From Pogonophryne albipinna (lineage: Eukaryota > Chordata > Actinopteri > Perciformes > Artedidraconidae), in contig CM053247.1 of NCBI GenBank assembly GCA_028583405.1, positions 8,252,946 to 8,316,945 on the forward strand: a stretch of DNA of 64,000 bases, in the 5' to 3' direction. A program made the position numbers and the translations under genes. The notes beneath the pieces are model-generated. The model was not told where the DNA came from and did not search any database. It was given only the letters and a program-made list of their open reading frames with translations. Shown here in pieces: positions 1 through 12,527 of the stretch (positions are counted from its first letter, which is position 1; each line of letters opens with the position of its first letter).

Positions 1-134
1 TTTCTAATAATTGCTCCCACAGTTGATTTCTTCACACCAAGCTGCTTACCTATTGCAGATTCAGTCTTCCCAGCCTGGTGCAGGTCTACAATTTTGTTTC
101 TGGTGTACTTTGACAGCTCTTTGGTCTTGGCCAT
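1..134 (-). CDS. Tc1-family transposase, N-terminal fragment
   Basis: Reading the minus strand from the ATG at 134-132 gives an open frame starting [20 protein letters not shown] and continuing through [20 protein letters not shown] to the window edge. This is the first helix-turn-helix (paired-like) DNA-binding part of a Tc1 transposase, which binds the terminal inverted repeats before cut-and-paste transposition at TA sites. No stop or frameshift is visible in the roughly 44 codons available. The DDE catalytic domain lies outside the window, so whether this copy is active is unknown. Most such copies in fish genomes are dead. Confidence 0.85.
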   Translation of the reverse strand, partial: MAKTKELSKYTRNKIVDLHQAGKTESAIGKQLGVKKSTVGAIIR

Positions 135-501
135 AGTGGAGTTTGGAGTGTGACTGTTTGAGGTTGTGGACAGGTGTCTTTTATACTGATAACGAGTTCA
201 AACAGGTGCCATTAATACAGTTAACGAGTGGAGGAGAGAGGAGGCTCTTAAAGAAGAAGTTACAGGTCTGTGAGAGCCAGACATCTTGTTTGTTTGTAGG
301 TGACCAAATACTTATTTTACCGAGGAATTTACCAATTCATTCATTAAAAATCCTACAATGTGATTTCCTGGATTCTTTCCCCCCATTCTGTCTCTCATAG
401 TTGAAGTGTACCTAGGATGAAAATTACAGGCCTCTCTCATCTTTTTAAGTGGGAGAACTTGCACAAATGGTGGCTGACTAAATACTTTTTTGTCCCACTG
501 T
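1..501 (-). mobile_element. Tc1/mariner DNA transposon, 5' end, cut by the window edge
   Basis: This is the start of a fish Tc1-type transposon on the minus strand. The outer terminus reads CAGTGGGACAAAAAAGTATT (reverse complement, ending at 501) and is followed by a TA dinucleotide at 502-503, the expected Tc1 target. The terminal inverted repeat and the untranslated leader fill about 135-501, and the transposase start codon lies at 132-134. The rest of the element runs off the left edge, so intactness cannot be judged. The family assignment rests on the terminal sequence and the encoded N-terminus. Confidence 0.9.
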
Positions 502-503
502 AT

Positions 504-866
504 GTGAAAATAGGTATGGATACAATAGGGATATGTGCAATTTGACGGACACTATGCATAGGTACAATAGGGAAAGTGCAATATTGATTTGTGTATGAAT
601 ACAGTAGGGAAAAGTGCAATATTTGATTATGTATGAATGCAATAGGGAAAGTGCAATTTGATTATGTATGTGCAATAGGGATATGTGCAAAAGAGAAAGT
701 GCTGTACCTGTATGTTTCTTGTTTGTTTCTTTGCCATGTGATATGTGATCTCTGTTCTGTATCTATGACTGATTGACCTGAATGTTTTATGTGTATTATC
801 TCGATGCCCAAGACACATTTCTCCTAAGGGAGACAATAAAGCTCTATCTTATCATTTCTTATCTTC
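504..866 (+). repeat. Degenerate short repeats ending in a LINE-like 3' tail
   Basis: Between 504 and 700 a loose unit built on 'acaatagggaaagtgcaat' recurs several times at about 30-55 bp spacing. From about 785 the sequence becomes a retroposon-type tail: a 'cccaagacacatttctcc' stretch, then 'gacaataaagctctatctta' and degenerate (TCTTA)n at 838-862. This resembles the 3' ends of fish L2/Rex-type LINEs and the SINEs that borrow them. No coding part is present, and the family is inferred from the tail only. Confidence 0.45.
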
Positions 867-1830
867 AGCCTGGATTTAAAAGTAGTCAGAGTTGCAGCGG
901 ACCTGCAGGTTTCTGGGAGTTTGTTCCAGATATTTGACAATACCCCTCACCAAATTCTCACATTCCTCTACCCCTAGTCTTCCCTTGAAATTATAGTTCC
1001 TTTGGCACTTTTCTAACCTTTTTATATTCCTTTCATCCTTCTCTTTCATCCATGTTGCATCCCCAGACATCACATTTTCACTGTTACCCAAACCCGTCTT
1101 TGACCTTTAAACCACTTTTCTTTTCAATTCCCAGAAGTAGGATATTCAAACGATGGATAAATGTCTGTATTTTTTATTGTAGGTGTATTTTGCTGGAGAT
1201 AGTGGAGGGTAAGTTTCATACAGGTATTTATACTCCTCCTCTTGGGATGGACAAAGGTAAAAAGAAAGCGTATTATGTATGGATGGATGAACTTTAGTAG
1301 GTACATTAAAAGTGTGCTTGAATAGACGATGCTTTCTTTTATAGTGCAGTAAAGAGAATATTAAGGAGATTAGCCAAACTCTACGAGGCAGTATAGTTGT
1401 TTAAACACAAACTGCTTTTCACATTTTCCTTTTGAGTCATTTGTAAAGTTGTGTCATCATTTTCAATTACAACCGAGCAAAAATTCATCCTTTCACGGAT
1501 GAACGTCATGAAATGTGGTTGAAATCCCTGGAATAACAGAAAGAGGATTGTGACTTCTTTATCGGACGGCAGCTCCCATTAACTTTGCTTCATTTTGTTT
1601 CATGTTTCATGTTCTCTATATTACTGGAGCCTGTGGGGCATATGACCATAGATGTAAAAAGATAACTTGATACAGTTTTAAAGTCGTTCATACCTTAAAT
1701 CGCTTCAAATCCTGAGTTATACAAATAAACATGGATCAACCGTAAAAAAAACAAAAAATTCTGCTATTAGCAGTTTTACTGTTCGGACCTAATGATTTAA
1801 ATAGGGGCTATTTAGGTGTTTGTTCTGGGT
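867..1830. other. No recognised feature
   Basis: AT-rich sequence between the LINE-like tail and the TTAA-flanked repeats. I see no exon with fringe similarity on either strand, no tandem array and no RNA gene. Short ORFs here have no recognisable product. Confidence 0.5.
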
Positions 1831-1899
1831 AAGTAACTATATATGAAAACTCCGTTATTGACATAAATATGAAGATGGATTATCAGTAATCATTTCAGA

Positions 1900-2330
1900 C
1901 ACATTGGATTAACCTTCAGCAGCGTTTTTATCGTTTTAATGCCATTGAACACAACTTTTGATCAGAACAACAGCAAAGGTAAGACAATGTCCCGTTTTTG
2001 CGCCATAAAGCTCCGTGTTGTGATGTCTGTGTTGGTTTCCCCTGTCGCAAGTTCTGATCGCTCAGTGATGATACTTATACCCCTAGAATCCGTGGAATCT
2101 CAGCTTGCTAATCGATATCTGGTTTGTGCAGATCCGATATGTAATAAGGGTATTTATACCTAGAGTTCTGTGTGTTAGCATTTTTTCGCTCAGGGCTCAT
2201 TTAGACACTTCTTGTGAGACTTGTGTTTTGTTTCGGTAAAATTTGTTCGTATCTTCAGTTAGCTGAGTTTCTTCCCGTTAAGTGGGTATGACACATTCAT
2301 AGGTTTTTAAATGTTGGTTGAACAGGTTAA
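1900..2330 (+). mobile_element. Right half of a TTAA-flanked (piggyBac-like) foldback element
   Basis: The stretch with 'ttaatgccattgaacac', 'ttttgatcag' and 'gttagcattttttcgctc' is a diverged copy of the arm seen again at about 7290-7545. It ends at CAGG followed by TTAA at 2327-2330, the same kind of terminus as at 3221. The left terminus of this copy was not found. It carries no transposase, so it would be non-autonomous. TTAA targets are typical of the piggyBac superfamily, and that assignment is an inference. Confidence 0.55.
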
Positions 2331-2532
2331 AAACAACAACTTTGATTTATTAGACGATTCGCTCACTACTTTCTCACTGCGAAACACCCAAAAAATCACA
2401 TGTGACAAAAGTGTCATGTTTTTGTATATGTAAGTTACAGACTTCTCTTCCCCACCGTAGGTCTATCTGAAACAGTATTGTTGGGCTTATCGGCATCACG
2501 TGACTTAAACATTGGTAATTCCATAATTGGCT

Positions 2533-3221
2533 TTAACCTGTTAAGCTCGAGAGACCCCGGTACCGGGGCCCTCCCGCAACATCTTGCAGGAAACAGTGTC
2601 TGAGGGCATGTTCATTTAATAAACTATGAATGTTTTTTATCCACGTAACGGGAAGAAACTCATCTAACGCTGAGCCTCTGAATTAGCAACGAGCGAAAAA
2701 TGCTAACAGGTGACTGCACCGAAATTCACTCACAAAACCTTATTATTCATCTTTGCTGCACATCCAACCCATCGTTTCACATCGTGAGATGACACAGAAT
2801 CGATGGGTGCAGACATTATCACTCAATGATACGAACTCGTGGAGATAATGACAAGAACAGACATCAAAACATGTGGCGCAAGGTAGCTAAAAACACTAAC
2901 ATGGCTCACCTGTGTCTTTTAAAACGCTTTTAGTCTACCTTACCATCACCCAAGGGTGGTTTTCACTATAAGTAGAAAAGAATTGTTGGACGGACACTAT
3001 AATTTACAGTTTTTTACTATGTTCAATCTGAATTTTCTTTAAAATAAAAAACATCTATATTGATTCTGACTCTTCTGCATCCAACTCACAGGTTTATCAT
3101 TACTTTGAGAAAAAAGATTATTAATGTAACCCTTTTAGAAGCGAAGATATGGTCATTTGTTCTGGGAATGTCATTTTCGAGCCTGAGACCTGAAAAACAG
3201 GCTCAGGGCTAAACAGGTTAA
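2533..3221 (+). mobile_element. TTAA-flanked non-autonomous element (piggyBac-like MITE)
   Basis: The segment is bounded by TTAA at 2533-2536 and TTAA at 3218-3221. The termini just inside are CCTGTTAAGC on the left and GCTAAACAGG on the right, inverted repeats matching at 9 of 10 positions. The interior at 2640-2930 is the reverse complement of sequence at about 1920-2290 and matches the left arm of the nested element at about 6590-6850. No transposase ORF is present. Confidence 0.65.
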
Positions 3222-4711
<1,490 letters not shown>

Positions 4712-4949
4712 ATGTATACATCACTTCAGGGGACATTACATTGACTTACATGCATTTCCTGGAGACTTATCCTAACCTTAACAATAACCAACACATGCCT
4801 AATCCTTACCCTAACTCTTAACCAAGTCTTCACCCTAACATTAATGATTCCCCTCATGGGGACCTCCAAATTATCCCCATAAGGGAGGCGAGTCCCCACA
4901 CATGACTGTGTAAACAGATTTAGGTCCCCACAAGTATAGTAATGCAAGG
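4712..4949. repeat. Dispersed fish repeat bracketed by (CA)n on both sides, copy 1
   Basis: It begins near 'cacttcaggggacattacat', contains degenerate 'cctaacccttaccc' stretches and 'ggggacctcc', and ends 'gtccccacaagtatagtaat' directly before the next CA run. A second copy lies at 28586-28761 and its mirror at 45796-45972, each again between two long CA or TG tracts. The constant association suggests the element carries or seeds the microsatellites. The superfamily is not known to me. Confidence 0.7.
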
Positions 4950-5167
<218 letters not shown>

Positions 5168-5554
5168 GGGCCAAGTCACATCTCTTGAAATTATCTAAGT
5201 TCCTCACCTCCCTGCCCTCAGCCTCACTTCCCACCACTAGGAGCGTTTGTTTCTCTGCGATCACTCAGTTTTCATTCATACATCTCAGAAACATTTTCAG
5301 TATTCTTTCATGGTATCCAGAAGTCAGAAAGACACAACGAGACATTTTCAGGAGTTGAATGAGAGATGAGTTTGTGATCATCTTGTTTCGATGGAGAGTT
5401 GAGCTGCTCTGAGGAGCCTGTCTGGTAAAGGAAGTGTAACACAGTTCAGCCTGAGGAGCAGCAGAGATGCATTGTTCACAAGTTGCCTGTTCAAATCCCC
5501 TGGCTTCCTTCATGCACCATAAATATGTGTTTGTTGTATTTCTAATAAACTAAG

Positions 5555-5640
5555 CCAGGGCTCAGAATCAGAATCGGTTTTACTACCAAGTAGGTTTACA
5601 CATACGAGGGATTTGCTTTGCTATAAGTGGTACAACAACA
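5555..5640. repeat. Dispersed fish retroposon-like fragment
   Basis: The phrase 'agaatcagaatcggtttta' followed by 'tacacatacgagggattt' matches a motif that recurs widely in fish genomes as a short repeat fragment. Only about 85 bp are recognisable. The rest up to 6060 is AT-rich with no feature. Confidence 0.45.
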
Positions 5641-6058
5641 CAGCAAGAAGAATATTCTAACTGGTTGTAGACTTGTGAAATGTTGGAGAATTCTTAAGGA
5701 ATGACTAATTATTTTTTATTTTAAGTAGAAAAATCAGCATGGAAATCAGCAAATTTGAGCTTTTTCAAAATAACTTCCATTGTGTAATTACGTTTGAATG
5801 TACTTCAAGTGTTTTAGATTAGATTTTTTTTGCGTGTGCATTGATTTTTTTGTGTATTTATCTTTGCTTCTGTTTATAATATTAATAAAAGCAGTTATAC
5901 ATTACATATAACAATATACATTATTACAATATGATTATTATAATGCATATAATACCATACTGTTATCTGCCGCTTGGGAGCAGTGGTTGAGATGTTTTTT
6001 TAAAACAAGTTTAGACCACAAGAGGGCAGTGTTGTACTACAGATATGTATTTATGTAT

Positions 6059-6060
<2 letters not shown>

Positions 6061-6098
<38 letters not shown>

Positions 6099-6180
6099 AG
6101 AGACTTATTTGCCTCATATATCTCCCAAAGACCGAAATTACTCTGCCATTTGGTGCTCCCAGGACCACTTTGGATCATGA

Positions 6181-6213
<33 letters not shown>

Positions 6214-6319
6214 TGTGTGTGTGTGTGTGTTTGTGTGTGTACATGTGTGTGTGTGAGTGTGTGTGTGTTTTTGTGTGTGTGTTTGTGTGTGTGTGTACAT
6301 GTGTGTGAGTGTGTGTGCA

Positions 6320-6372
<53 letters not shown>

Positions 6373-6374
6373 AT
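6061..6374. repeat. (TG)n-rich tract, left part, interrupted
   Basis: A pure TG run at about 6061-6094 is followed by unique sequence. An interrupted TG-rich tract with 'tgtgtacatgtgtg' and 'tttgtgtg' variants runs from 6182 to 6374. It continues after the transposon insertion at 7650, so the original tract was split by the insertion at 6375. Confidence 0.9.
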
Positions 6375-7649
6375 TAGGGCTGCACGATATTGAAAAAAAC
6401 TGACATTGCGGTTTTTTGTTCCCCTGCGATATATATTGCGTTTTTTTTAACCTGTTAAGCCCCAAGGTCCCGGCGAGTACTTTACTTTTATTTTCACGAC
6501 ACTGTGTCTCAGGGGATCTTAATATTTAAGAACCTATTAATGTGTTATACCAGATTAACGGAAATAATCTCAGCTAACTGACGATACAAACCATTTTTAC
6601 CAAAACAAAACACAAGTCTCATAAGAAGCATCTAAATGACCCCCGAGCGAAAAATGCTAACGGACTTTGGCACAGAACTCAAGATAAAAGTACCCTTATT
6701 ACTTATCGTAGCTACACATACAAGATATCCGATTAAAGCTGAGGTTCCACAGATTATTTAGGTATATAGTATCATCACTGAGTCATCCGAACTCGCGACA
6801 GGGAAGCAAACACAGACATCACAACACGTACCTTTACGGAGCTTCTAGGGAAGATGTCTCACCGTAGCTGTCAATCTGATCAAAAGACGTGTTCAATGGC
6901 ATTAAAACGAGAAAAAACGCGGCTGAATCGGTTAATCCATAGGTTTTTAACGTCTCTGTATAAAAAAATTATTTCATTTATAATCCATAATTCCATTTTT
7001 ATGTAAAAATCGCAGAGCAAAAGTTAGCTGCTAATGGTAGCCACCAGAGTGGCTGCTGCTTCTGGTCTTGGCTATGCGGCAGTTCAGCGCAGTCTATCAC
7101 ACACACATGACCAAATAAGGAGTGAGAGTGACGCGTAGCCAAAACCGGAAGCTGCATACACTCTGGTGGCTACCATTAGCAGGAAATTTTTGTGCTCCGA
7201 TTTTTACATAAAAATGGAATTATGGATTATAAACAATTGCTTCAAAGCCACAGATACATTATTAACCTATGGATCAACCGATTCAGCCACGTTTTTTCTC
7301 GTTTTAATGCCATTGAACACGTCTTTTGATCAGATTGACAGCTACGGTGAGACGATCTCCCTAGAAGCTCCGTAAAAGGTACGTGTTGTGATGTCTGTGT
7401 TTGCTTCCCCTGTCGCGAGATCGGATCGCTTAGATACTATACATAAATAATCTGTGGAGTCTCAGCTTTAATCGGATAAATTGTATGTGCAGTTTCGATA
7501 AGTAATAAGGGTATCTTTATTTTGAATTCTGTGCTAAAGTGCGTTAGCATTTAAAAAAAAATGAATAAAACCGCACGTCCCTGCGGTGTGAATACCGCGC
7601 ATGCGCATATCGCGGTTATCGCCAAGACACGGTATATCGTTCAACCCTA
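6375..7649. mobile_element. hAT-like non-autonomous element with nested foldback insertion
   Basis: The terminal inverted repeats are TAGGGCTGCACGATAT at 6375 and ATATCGTTCAACCCTA ending at 7649. The flanks carry a perfect 8-bp duplication, GTGTACAT, at 6367-6374 and 7650-7657, the target-site size of hAT transposons. No transposase is visible. The interior is mostly a second, nested element (6447 to about 7555), and only short pieces of the host element remain at either end. The insertion lies within a TG-rich tract, so part of the TSD resembles local sequence, but all 8 bases including TACAT match. Confidence 0.8.
6447..7555. mobile_element. Nested TTAA-type foldback element with long inverted arms
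   Basis: The left terminus is TTAA (6447-6450) followed by CCTGTTAAGC, the same terminus as the element at 2533. The arms at about 6640-7045 and 7165-7545 are reverse complements, sharing for example 'ttcaatggcattaaaacgag' and the 'atggtagccaccagagtg' core. The centre is near 7090-7150. The right arm stops near the 'gttagcattt' motif, short of a TTAA terminus, so that end is truncated. There is no transposase. Confidence 0.65.
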
Positions 7650-8312
7650 GTGTACATGTGTGTGTGTGTGTGTGTTTGTGTGTGTACATGTGTGTGTGTG
7701 TGTGTGTGAGTTTGTGTGTGAGTGTGTTTGTGTGAGTGTGTTTGTGTGTGTGTTTGTGTGTGTACATGTGTGTGTGTTTGTGTGTGTTTGTGTGTTTGTG
7801 TGTGTACATGTGTGTGTGTGTGTTTGTGTGTGTGTGTTTGTGTGTGTACATGTGTGTGTGTGTGTGTGTTTGTGTGTGAGTGTGTTTGTGTGAGTGTGTG
7901 TTTGTGTGTCTGTGTTTGTGTGTGTGTGCGTGTGAGTGTGTGTTTGTGTGTGAGTTTGTGTGTGTGCGTGTTGGTGTGTGTGTTGGTGTGTGTGTTGGTG
8001 TGTGTGTTGGTGTGTGTGCGTGTGTGTGTTTGTGTTTGTGTGTGTGTGTGCGTGTTGGTGTGTGTGTTTGTGTGTGTGCGTGCGTGTGTGTTGGTGTGGT
8101 TGTGTTTGTGTGTGCGTGTTTGTGCATGTTGGTGTGTGTGTTGGTGTGTGTGTTTGTGTGTCTGTGTTTGTGTGTGAGTGTGTTGGTGTGTGTGTTTGTG
8201 TGTCTGTGTTTGTGTGTGAGTGTGTTGGTGTGTGTGTTTGTGTGTCTGTGTTTGTGTGTGTGTGCGTGTGTGTGCGTGTGTTGGTGTGTGTGCGTGTGTG
8301 TGTTTGTCTTCA
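7650..8312. repeat. Imperfect (TG)n tract with TTTG, TTGG and CG variants
   Basis: This is the continuation of the TG-rich tract beyond the hAT insertion. Many interrupted subunits such as 'gtgtgttggtgtgtg' and 'tgtgtctgtgtttg' form short higher-order repeats. It ends about 110 bp upstream of the fringe exon at 8425. ORFs on both strands here are low-complexity artefacts. Confidence 0.92.
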
Positions 8313-8424
8313 CTCCTTAATGAAGGTGCTCCCAGAACGATCTGTTACAGAAGTGCAAAAGAAGAGAAACAATCAAAGAGTAATTTATAGATCTAATTAT
8401 TTCTCTCTGTGTGTTTCGGTCTAG

Positions 8425-8470
8425 ACGTTCATTTTCACAGACACGGAGGATGAGGATTTGCATTCAGAAG
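8425..8470 (+). CDS. mfng: Fringe glycosyltransferase, coding exon E1 of those visible (manic fringe-like)
   Basis: The exon is 46 bp, bounded by 'ggtctag' and 'gtaagc', and encodes TFIFTDTEDEDLHSE plus one base of the next codon. The TFxFTD motif is a hallmark of fringe beta-1,3-N-acetylglucosaminyltransferases, where it follows the LLLDTW segment. Fringe enzymes act in the Golgi, extending O-fucose on EGF repeats of Notch with GlcNAc and so tuning ligand choice. The phase joins correctly to E2 (G+GT gives Gly). The right-arm counterpart would lie beyond 64000. Exons coding for the N-terminus and stem were not found upstream in this window. Confidence 0.85.
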
Positions 8471-8918
8471 GTAAGCCTCGTCTTGAATCCAATTTAAAAC
8501 ACATTCTCAATTTTAGGTTTAGATTTAGATCAAAATCTAATATACACATACTGTGTGTACTCTAAGCCTTGGGCTATTTATCTTAGCTGAAATGCAAAGC
8601 TTTGCAGAGCTGCTCGCATTTCTTATATTGTTCCGACTGTCCTTCACTCTCTTGCTCTCTCTTCCCTTTCTTTATTCTCCTCTCCTTTCCTATTCCCCAC
8701 CCCCCCTCCCTTAATCCAATGTTCCCATGTATTGGCTCATGCCCTCCTCTTTGTCAGCAGATTGCATGAACTCTACTGCCATCATTATCTTTGCATGAGA
8801 TCACATTTAGATTATAATGAGCTTATTAATTACTGAGTTAGAAAAGGTACTATGCAACATAAGCATGAATACCTTCAGTAAAGTCATTTGGATCACCTGC
8901 AGTGGAAAGATATGAGCT
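8471..8918. other. Intron sequence, no recognised repeat
   Basis: Between the E1 donor and the hAT target duplication there is pyrimidine-rich DNA (about 8640-8720) and otherwise nothing recognisable. Confidence 0.5.
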
Positions 8919-8926
8919 GTATTAAC

Positions 8927-11635
8927 CAGAGATGGGAAGTACTGTACTTAAGTACATTTTTCTGGTATCAGTAGTTTACTTCTTATTATTTAGGTCTTTG
9001 ACTTCTTACATGTTGAACTCAAATACCTGTACTTTCTACTTCTCACATGTTGAACCCAAATACCTGTACTTTCTACTTCTTACATGTTGAACTCAAATAC
9101 CTGTACTTTCTACTTCTTACATGTTGAACTCAAATACCTGTACTTTCTACTTCTTACATGTTGAACTCAAATACCTGTACTTTCTACTTCTTACATGTTG
9201 AACCCAAATACCTGTACTTTCTACTTCTTACATGCTGAACCCAAATACCTGTACTTTCTACTTCTTACATGTTGAACCCAAATACCTGTACTTTCTACTT
9301 CTTACATGTTGAACACAAATACCTGTACTTTCTACTTCTTACATGTTGAACCCAAATACCTGTACTTTCTACTTCTTACATGTTGAACCCAAATACCTGT
9401 ACTTTCTACTTCTTACATGTTGAACACAAATACCTGTACTTTCTACTTCTTACATGTTGAACACAAATACCTGTACTTTCTACTTCTTACATGTTGAACA
9501 CAAATACCTGTACTTTCTACTTCTTACATGTTGAACACAAATACCTGTACTTTCTACTTCTTACATTTTTAACCCAAATACCTGTACTTTCTACTTCTTA
9601 CATGTTGAACCCAAATACCTGTACTTTCTACTTCTCACATTTTGAACCCAAATACCTGTACTTTCTACTTCTTACATGTTGAACACAAATACCTGTACTT
9701 TCTACTTCTTACATGTTGAACACAAATACCTGTACTTTCTACTTCTTACATTTTTAACCCAAATACCTGTACTTTCTACTTCTTACATGTTGAACCCAAA
9801 TACCTGTACTTTCTACTTCTCACATTTTGAACCCAAATACCTGTACTTTCTACTTCTTACATGTTGAACTCAAATACCTGTACTTTCTACTTCTTACATG
9901 TTGAACTCAAATACCTGTACTTTCTACTTCTTACATGTTGAACCCAAATACCTGTACTTTCTACTTCTTACATGTTGAACCCAAATACCTGTACTTTCTA
10001 CTTCTTACATGTTGAACACAAATACCTGTACTTTCTACTTCTTACATGTTGAACACAAATACCTGTACTTTCTACTTCTTACATGTTGAACCCAAATACC
10101 TGTACTTTCTACTTCTTACATGTTGAACCCAAATACTTGTACTTTCTACTTCTTACATGTTGAACCCAAATACCTGTACTTTCTACTTCTTACATGTTGA
10201 ACACAAATACCTGTACTTTCTACTTCTTACATGTTGAACACAAATACCTGTACTTTCTACTTCTTACATGTTGAACACTAATACCTGTACTTTCTACTTC
10301 TTACATGTTGAACACTAATACCTGTACTTTCTACTTCTTACATGTTGAACACTAATACCTGTACTTTCTACTTCTTACATGTTGAACCCAAATACCTGTA
10401 CTTTCTACTTCTTACATGTTGAACCCAAATACCTGTACTTTCTACTTCTTACATGTTGAACCCAAATACCTGTACTTTCTACTTCTTACATGTTGAACAC
10501 AAATACCTGTACTTTCTACTTCTTACATGTTGAACACAAATACCTGTACTTTCTACTTCTTACATGTTGAACTCAAATACCTGTACTTTCTACTTCTTAC
10601 ATGTTGAACACAAATACCTGTACTTTCTACTTCTTACATGTTGAACTCAAATACCTGTACTTTCTACTTCTTACATGTTGAACCCAAATACCTGTACTTT
10701 CTACTTCTTACATGTTGAACCCAAATACCTGTACTTTCTACTTCTTACATGTTGAACCCAAATACCTGTACTTTCTACTTCTTACATGTTGAACCCAAAT
10801 ACCTGTACTTTCTACTTCTTACATGTTGAACCCAAATACCTGTACTTTCTACTTCTTACATGTTGAACCCAAATACCTGTACTTTCTACTTCTTACATGT
10901 TGAACCCAAATACCTGTACTTTCTACTTCTTACATGTTGAACACAAATACCTGTACTTTCTACTTCTTACATGTTGAACACAAATACCTGTACTTTCTAC
11001 TTCTTACATGTTGAACTCAAATACCTGTACTTTCTACTTCTTACATGTTGAACACAAATACCTGTACTTTCTACTTCTTACATGTTGAACTCAAATACCT
11101 GTACTTTCTACTTCTTACATGTTGAACCCAAATACCTGTACTTTCTACTTCTTACATGTTGAACCCAAATACCTGTACTTTCTACTTCTTACATGTTGAA
11201 CCCAAATACCTGTACTTTCTACTTCTTACATGTTGAACCCAAATACCTGTACTTTCTACTTCTCTCATTTCCCAAACAGCTGGTTCCTTTAGTCTGAATG
11301 TGTGTTTGATGCGTGATCATTATTCTTTAGTCATTGCGTGCCTATTGATTTGAACACGATCCGTGTATCCATCATTTCCTGCTCTTCTCTAAAGAAGAGG
11401 GACCAATGGAAACGTTGTCATGTTGCCGTTGTTCAGCATGGAAACATTCATTAGCTAACAATGACATTATTGTTCTATTAATATAAAGGGAGCTCAGGTA
11501 CTCTTTAAAACAGCTGCTAGCTATGGGTACTTTTTACTGAAGTACATTTCAAAGCCTCTTTACTTTGACTTGAGTAAAGAAGTTTAGTCAGTACTTCTAC
11601 TTGAGTAAAGGATGTGTGTACTTTTGCCATATCTG
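8927..11635. mobile_element. hAT-like element whose interior is an expanded minisatellite
   Basis: The element starts CAGAGATGGGAAGTACTG and ends with the reverse complement of CAGATATGGCAAAAGTAC, imperfect terminal inverted repeats. A perfect 8-bp target duplication, GTATTAAC, flanks it at 8919-8926 and 11636-11643. The subterminal 'actgtacttaagtacatttt' and 'gtacttctacttgagtaaag' are typical of an abundant fish non-autonomous family. Almost all of the interior is a 37-bp tandem array. The right TSD ends 29 bp before exon E2, so the intron branch point may lie in the transposon. The same insertion is present at 63867-64000 in the other arm. Confidence 0.8.
9001..11265. repeat. 37-bp minisatellite, about 61 copies
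   Basis: The unit is built on 'acatgttgaacccaaatacc' followed by 'tgtactttctacttctt', period 37 bp. Copies differ mainly at one position (aacCc, aacAc or aacTc, sometimes 'acttttt' or 'aacacta'). Runs of like variants recur, such as the block at 9491-9682 repeated at 9676-9867 (185 bp, five units), which indicates multi-unit duplications. The unit resembles the subterminal sequence of the host hAT element. Confidence 0.95.
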
Positions 11636-11672
11636 GTATTAACACACCTTACCTTCTGTCTCTCTCTCCCAG

Positions 11673-11775
11673 GTTACAACATGGTGGTCACAGCCTGCCT
11701 GTCGGACCACAGCCAGCAGGCTCTGTCATGCAAGATGTCCGCCGAGTACGACGGCTTCATGGCCTCAGAAAAGAG
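11673..11775 (+). CDS. mfng: Fringe glycosyltransferase, coding exon E2
   Basis: The exon is 103 bp, after 'tctctctcccag' and before 'gtgaga'. Read with the phase from E1 it encodes GYNMVVTACLSDHSQQALSC then KMSAEYDGFMASEK and two bases of an Arg codon. HSxxALSCKM.xEyD is a conserved fringe block just before the metal-binding motif. The FxAS..RW spacing across the E2/E3 junction is nearer to manic fringe than to lunatic or radical fringe, which usually read FIESGRKW. The mirror copy at 63727-63829 encodes the same peptide. Confidence 0.93.
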
Positions 11776-12139
11776 GTGAGACATCACGTCTATCACCTGG
11801 CCCACACAGGATTTAAAGATCGGATTAAGATAACAAACGTTAATGATCACCGTGGGGAAATCAGGCTGTTACAGCAGCAGGTGGGGAGAGGAGGAGGAAT
11901 TAAAGAGGTAGGCTGCTAAAGCGTATACACACACAGGTGGGCATTACTTTAATGATGGCTTATTGGAGGGAGAATCTTTGAAATGCTTTGTTTTTATTCA
12001 GTCAACATCTTTTTGCATGCTAGGTTTATCCTTGAGGTCACTTGCCATTCAAACAGCTTTGGCAACGCAGACATATTTTGAAATCGATTTTATATTCAGG
12101 CCTATATTTACATTTCTTCTAACCAGATTACTTGCAACC

Positions 12140-12404
12140 AAGGCCAGAAAAGAAAAAGCAAGCTGAGCATTTAGCAGCTCGAGATTGAGATTTATTTTAA
12201 ATAGTTAGTGGAGACCAAAAACAGAGCTTTAAGGAGAGTGGATTGGACTCTTGGTTTGCAAGATAGACAAAAACACAATTTTGTTTTGTTTTAATTTGGT
12301 TGTATGTATGTTTATGTATGTTTTGAGTGTGTGAGGACTCCAGGAAGAATAGCCAATGCTCATGCTAGTGCTAATGGGGATCCTAATAAAGACTAAAGAC
12401 TAAA
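12140..12404 (+). repeat. LINE 3' tail-like retroposon fragment
   Basis: It ends 'gctaatggggatcctaataa' followed by (GACTAAA)n, a typical 3' end of a fish non-LTR element. Preceding sequence 'gaggactccaggaagaatag' is also usual in this tail. The 5' limit is uncertain and no reverse transcriptase remains. The mirror copy lies at about 63095-63360. Confidence 0.6.
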
Positions 12405-12527
12405 ATGAATGCTATTGCTTTCTGTATGTGCTGGATGTGTAAATATGTCGATGATGTTCATTGACACATTTGCCTATATCAAGTTAAAAGATTATGTACA
12501 ACTGAACCCTAAACAAGAATTTAACCT

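Noticed and set aside
4750..4840. CCTAACCC-type words resembling telomeric repeats (also about 28630-28650)
   Set aside because: Degenerate, short, and part of a dispersed repeat found at more than one place. No run of TTAGGG.
9001..11265. Regular direct repeats suggesting a CRISPR array
   Set aside because: Units are contiguous with no unique spacers, the genome is eukaryotic and there are no cas genes. It is a minisatellite. The same holds for the 38-, 57- and 72-bp arrays.
11614..12166. ORFs starting inside or just after fringe exon E2
   Set aside because: Wrong frame relative to the fringe peptide, or intron sequence.
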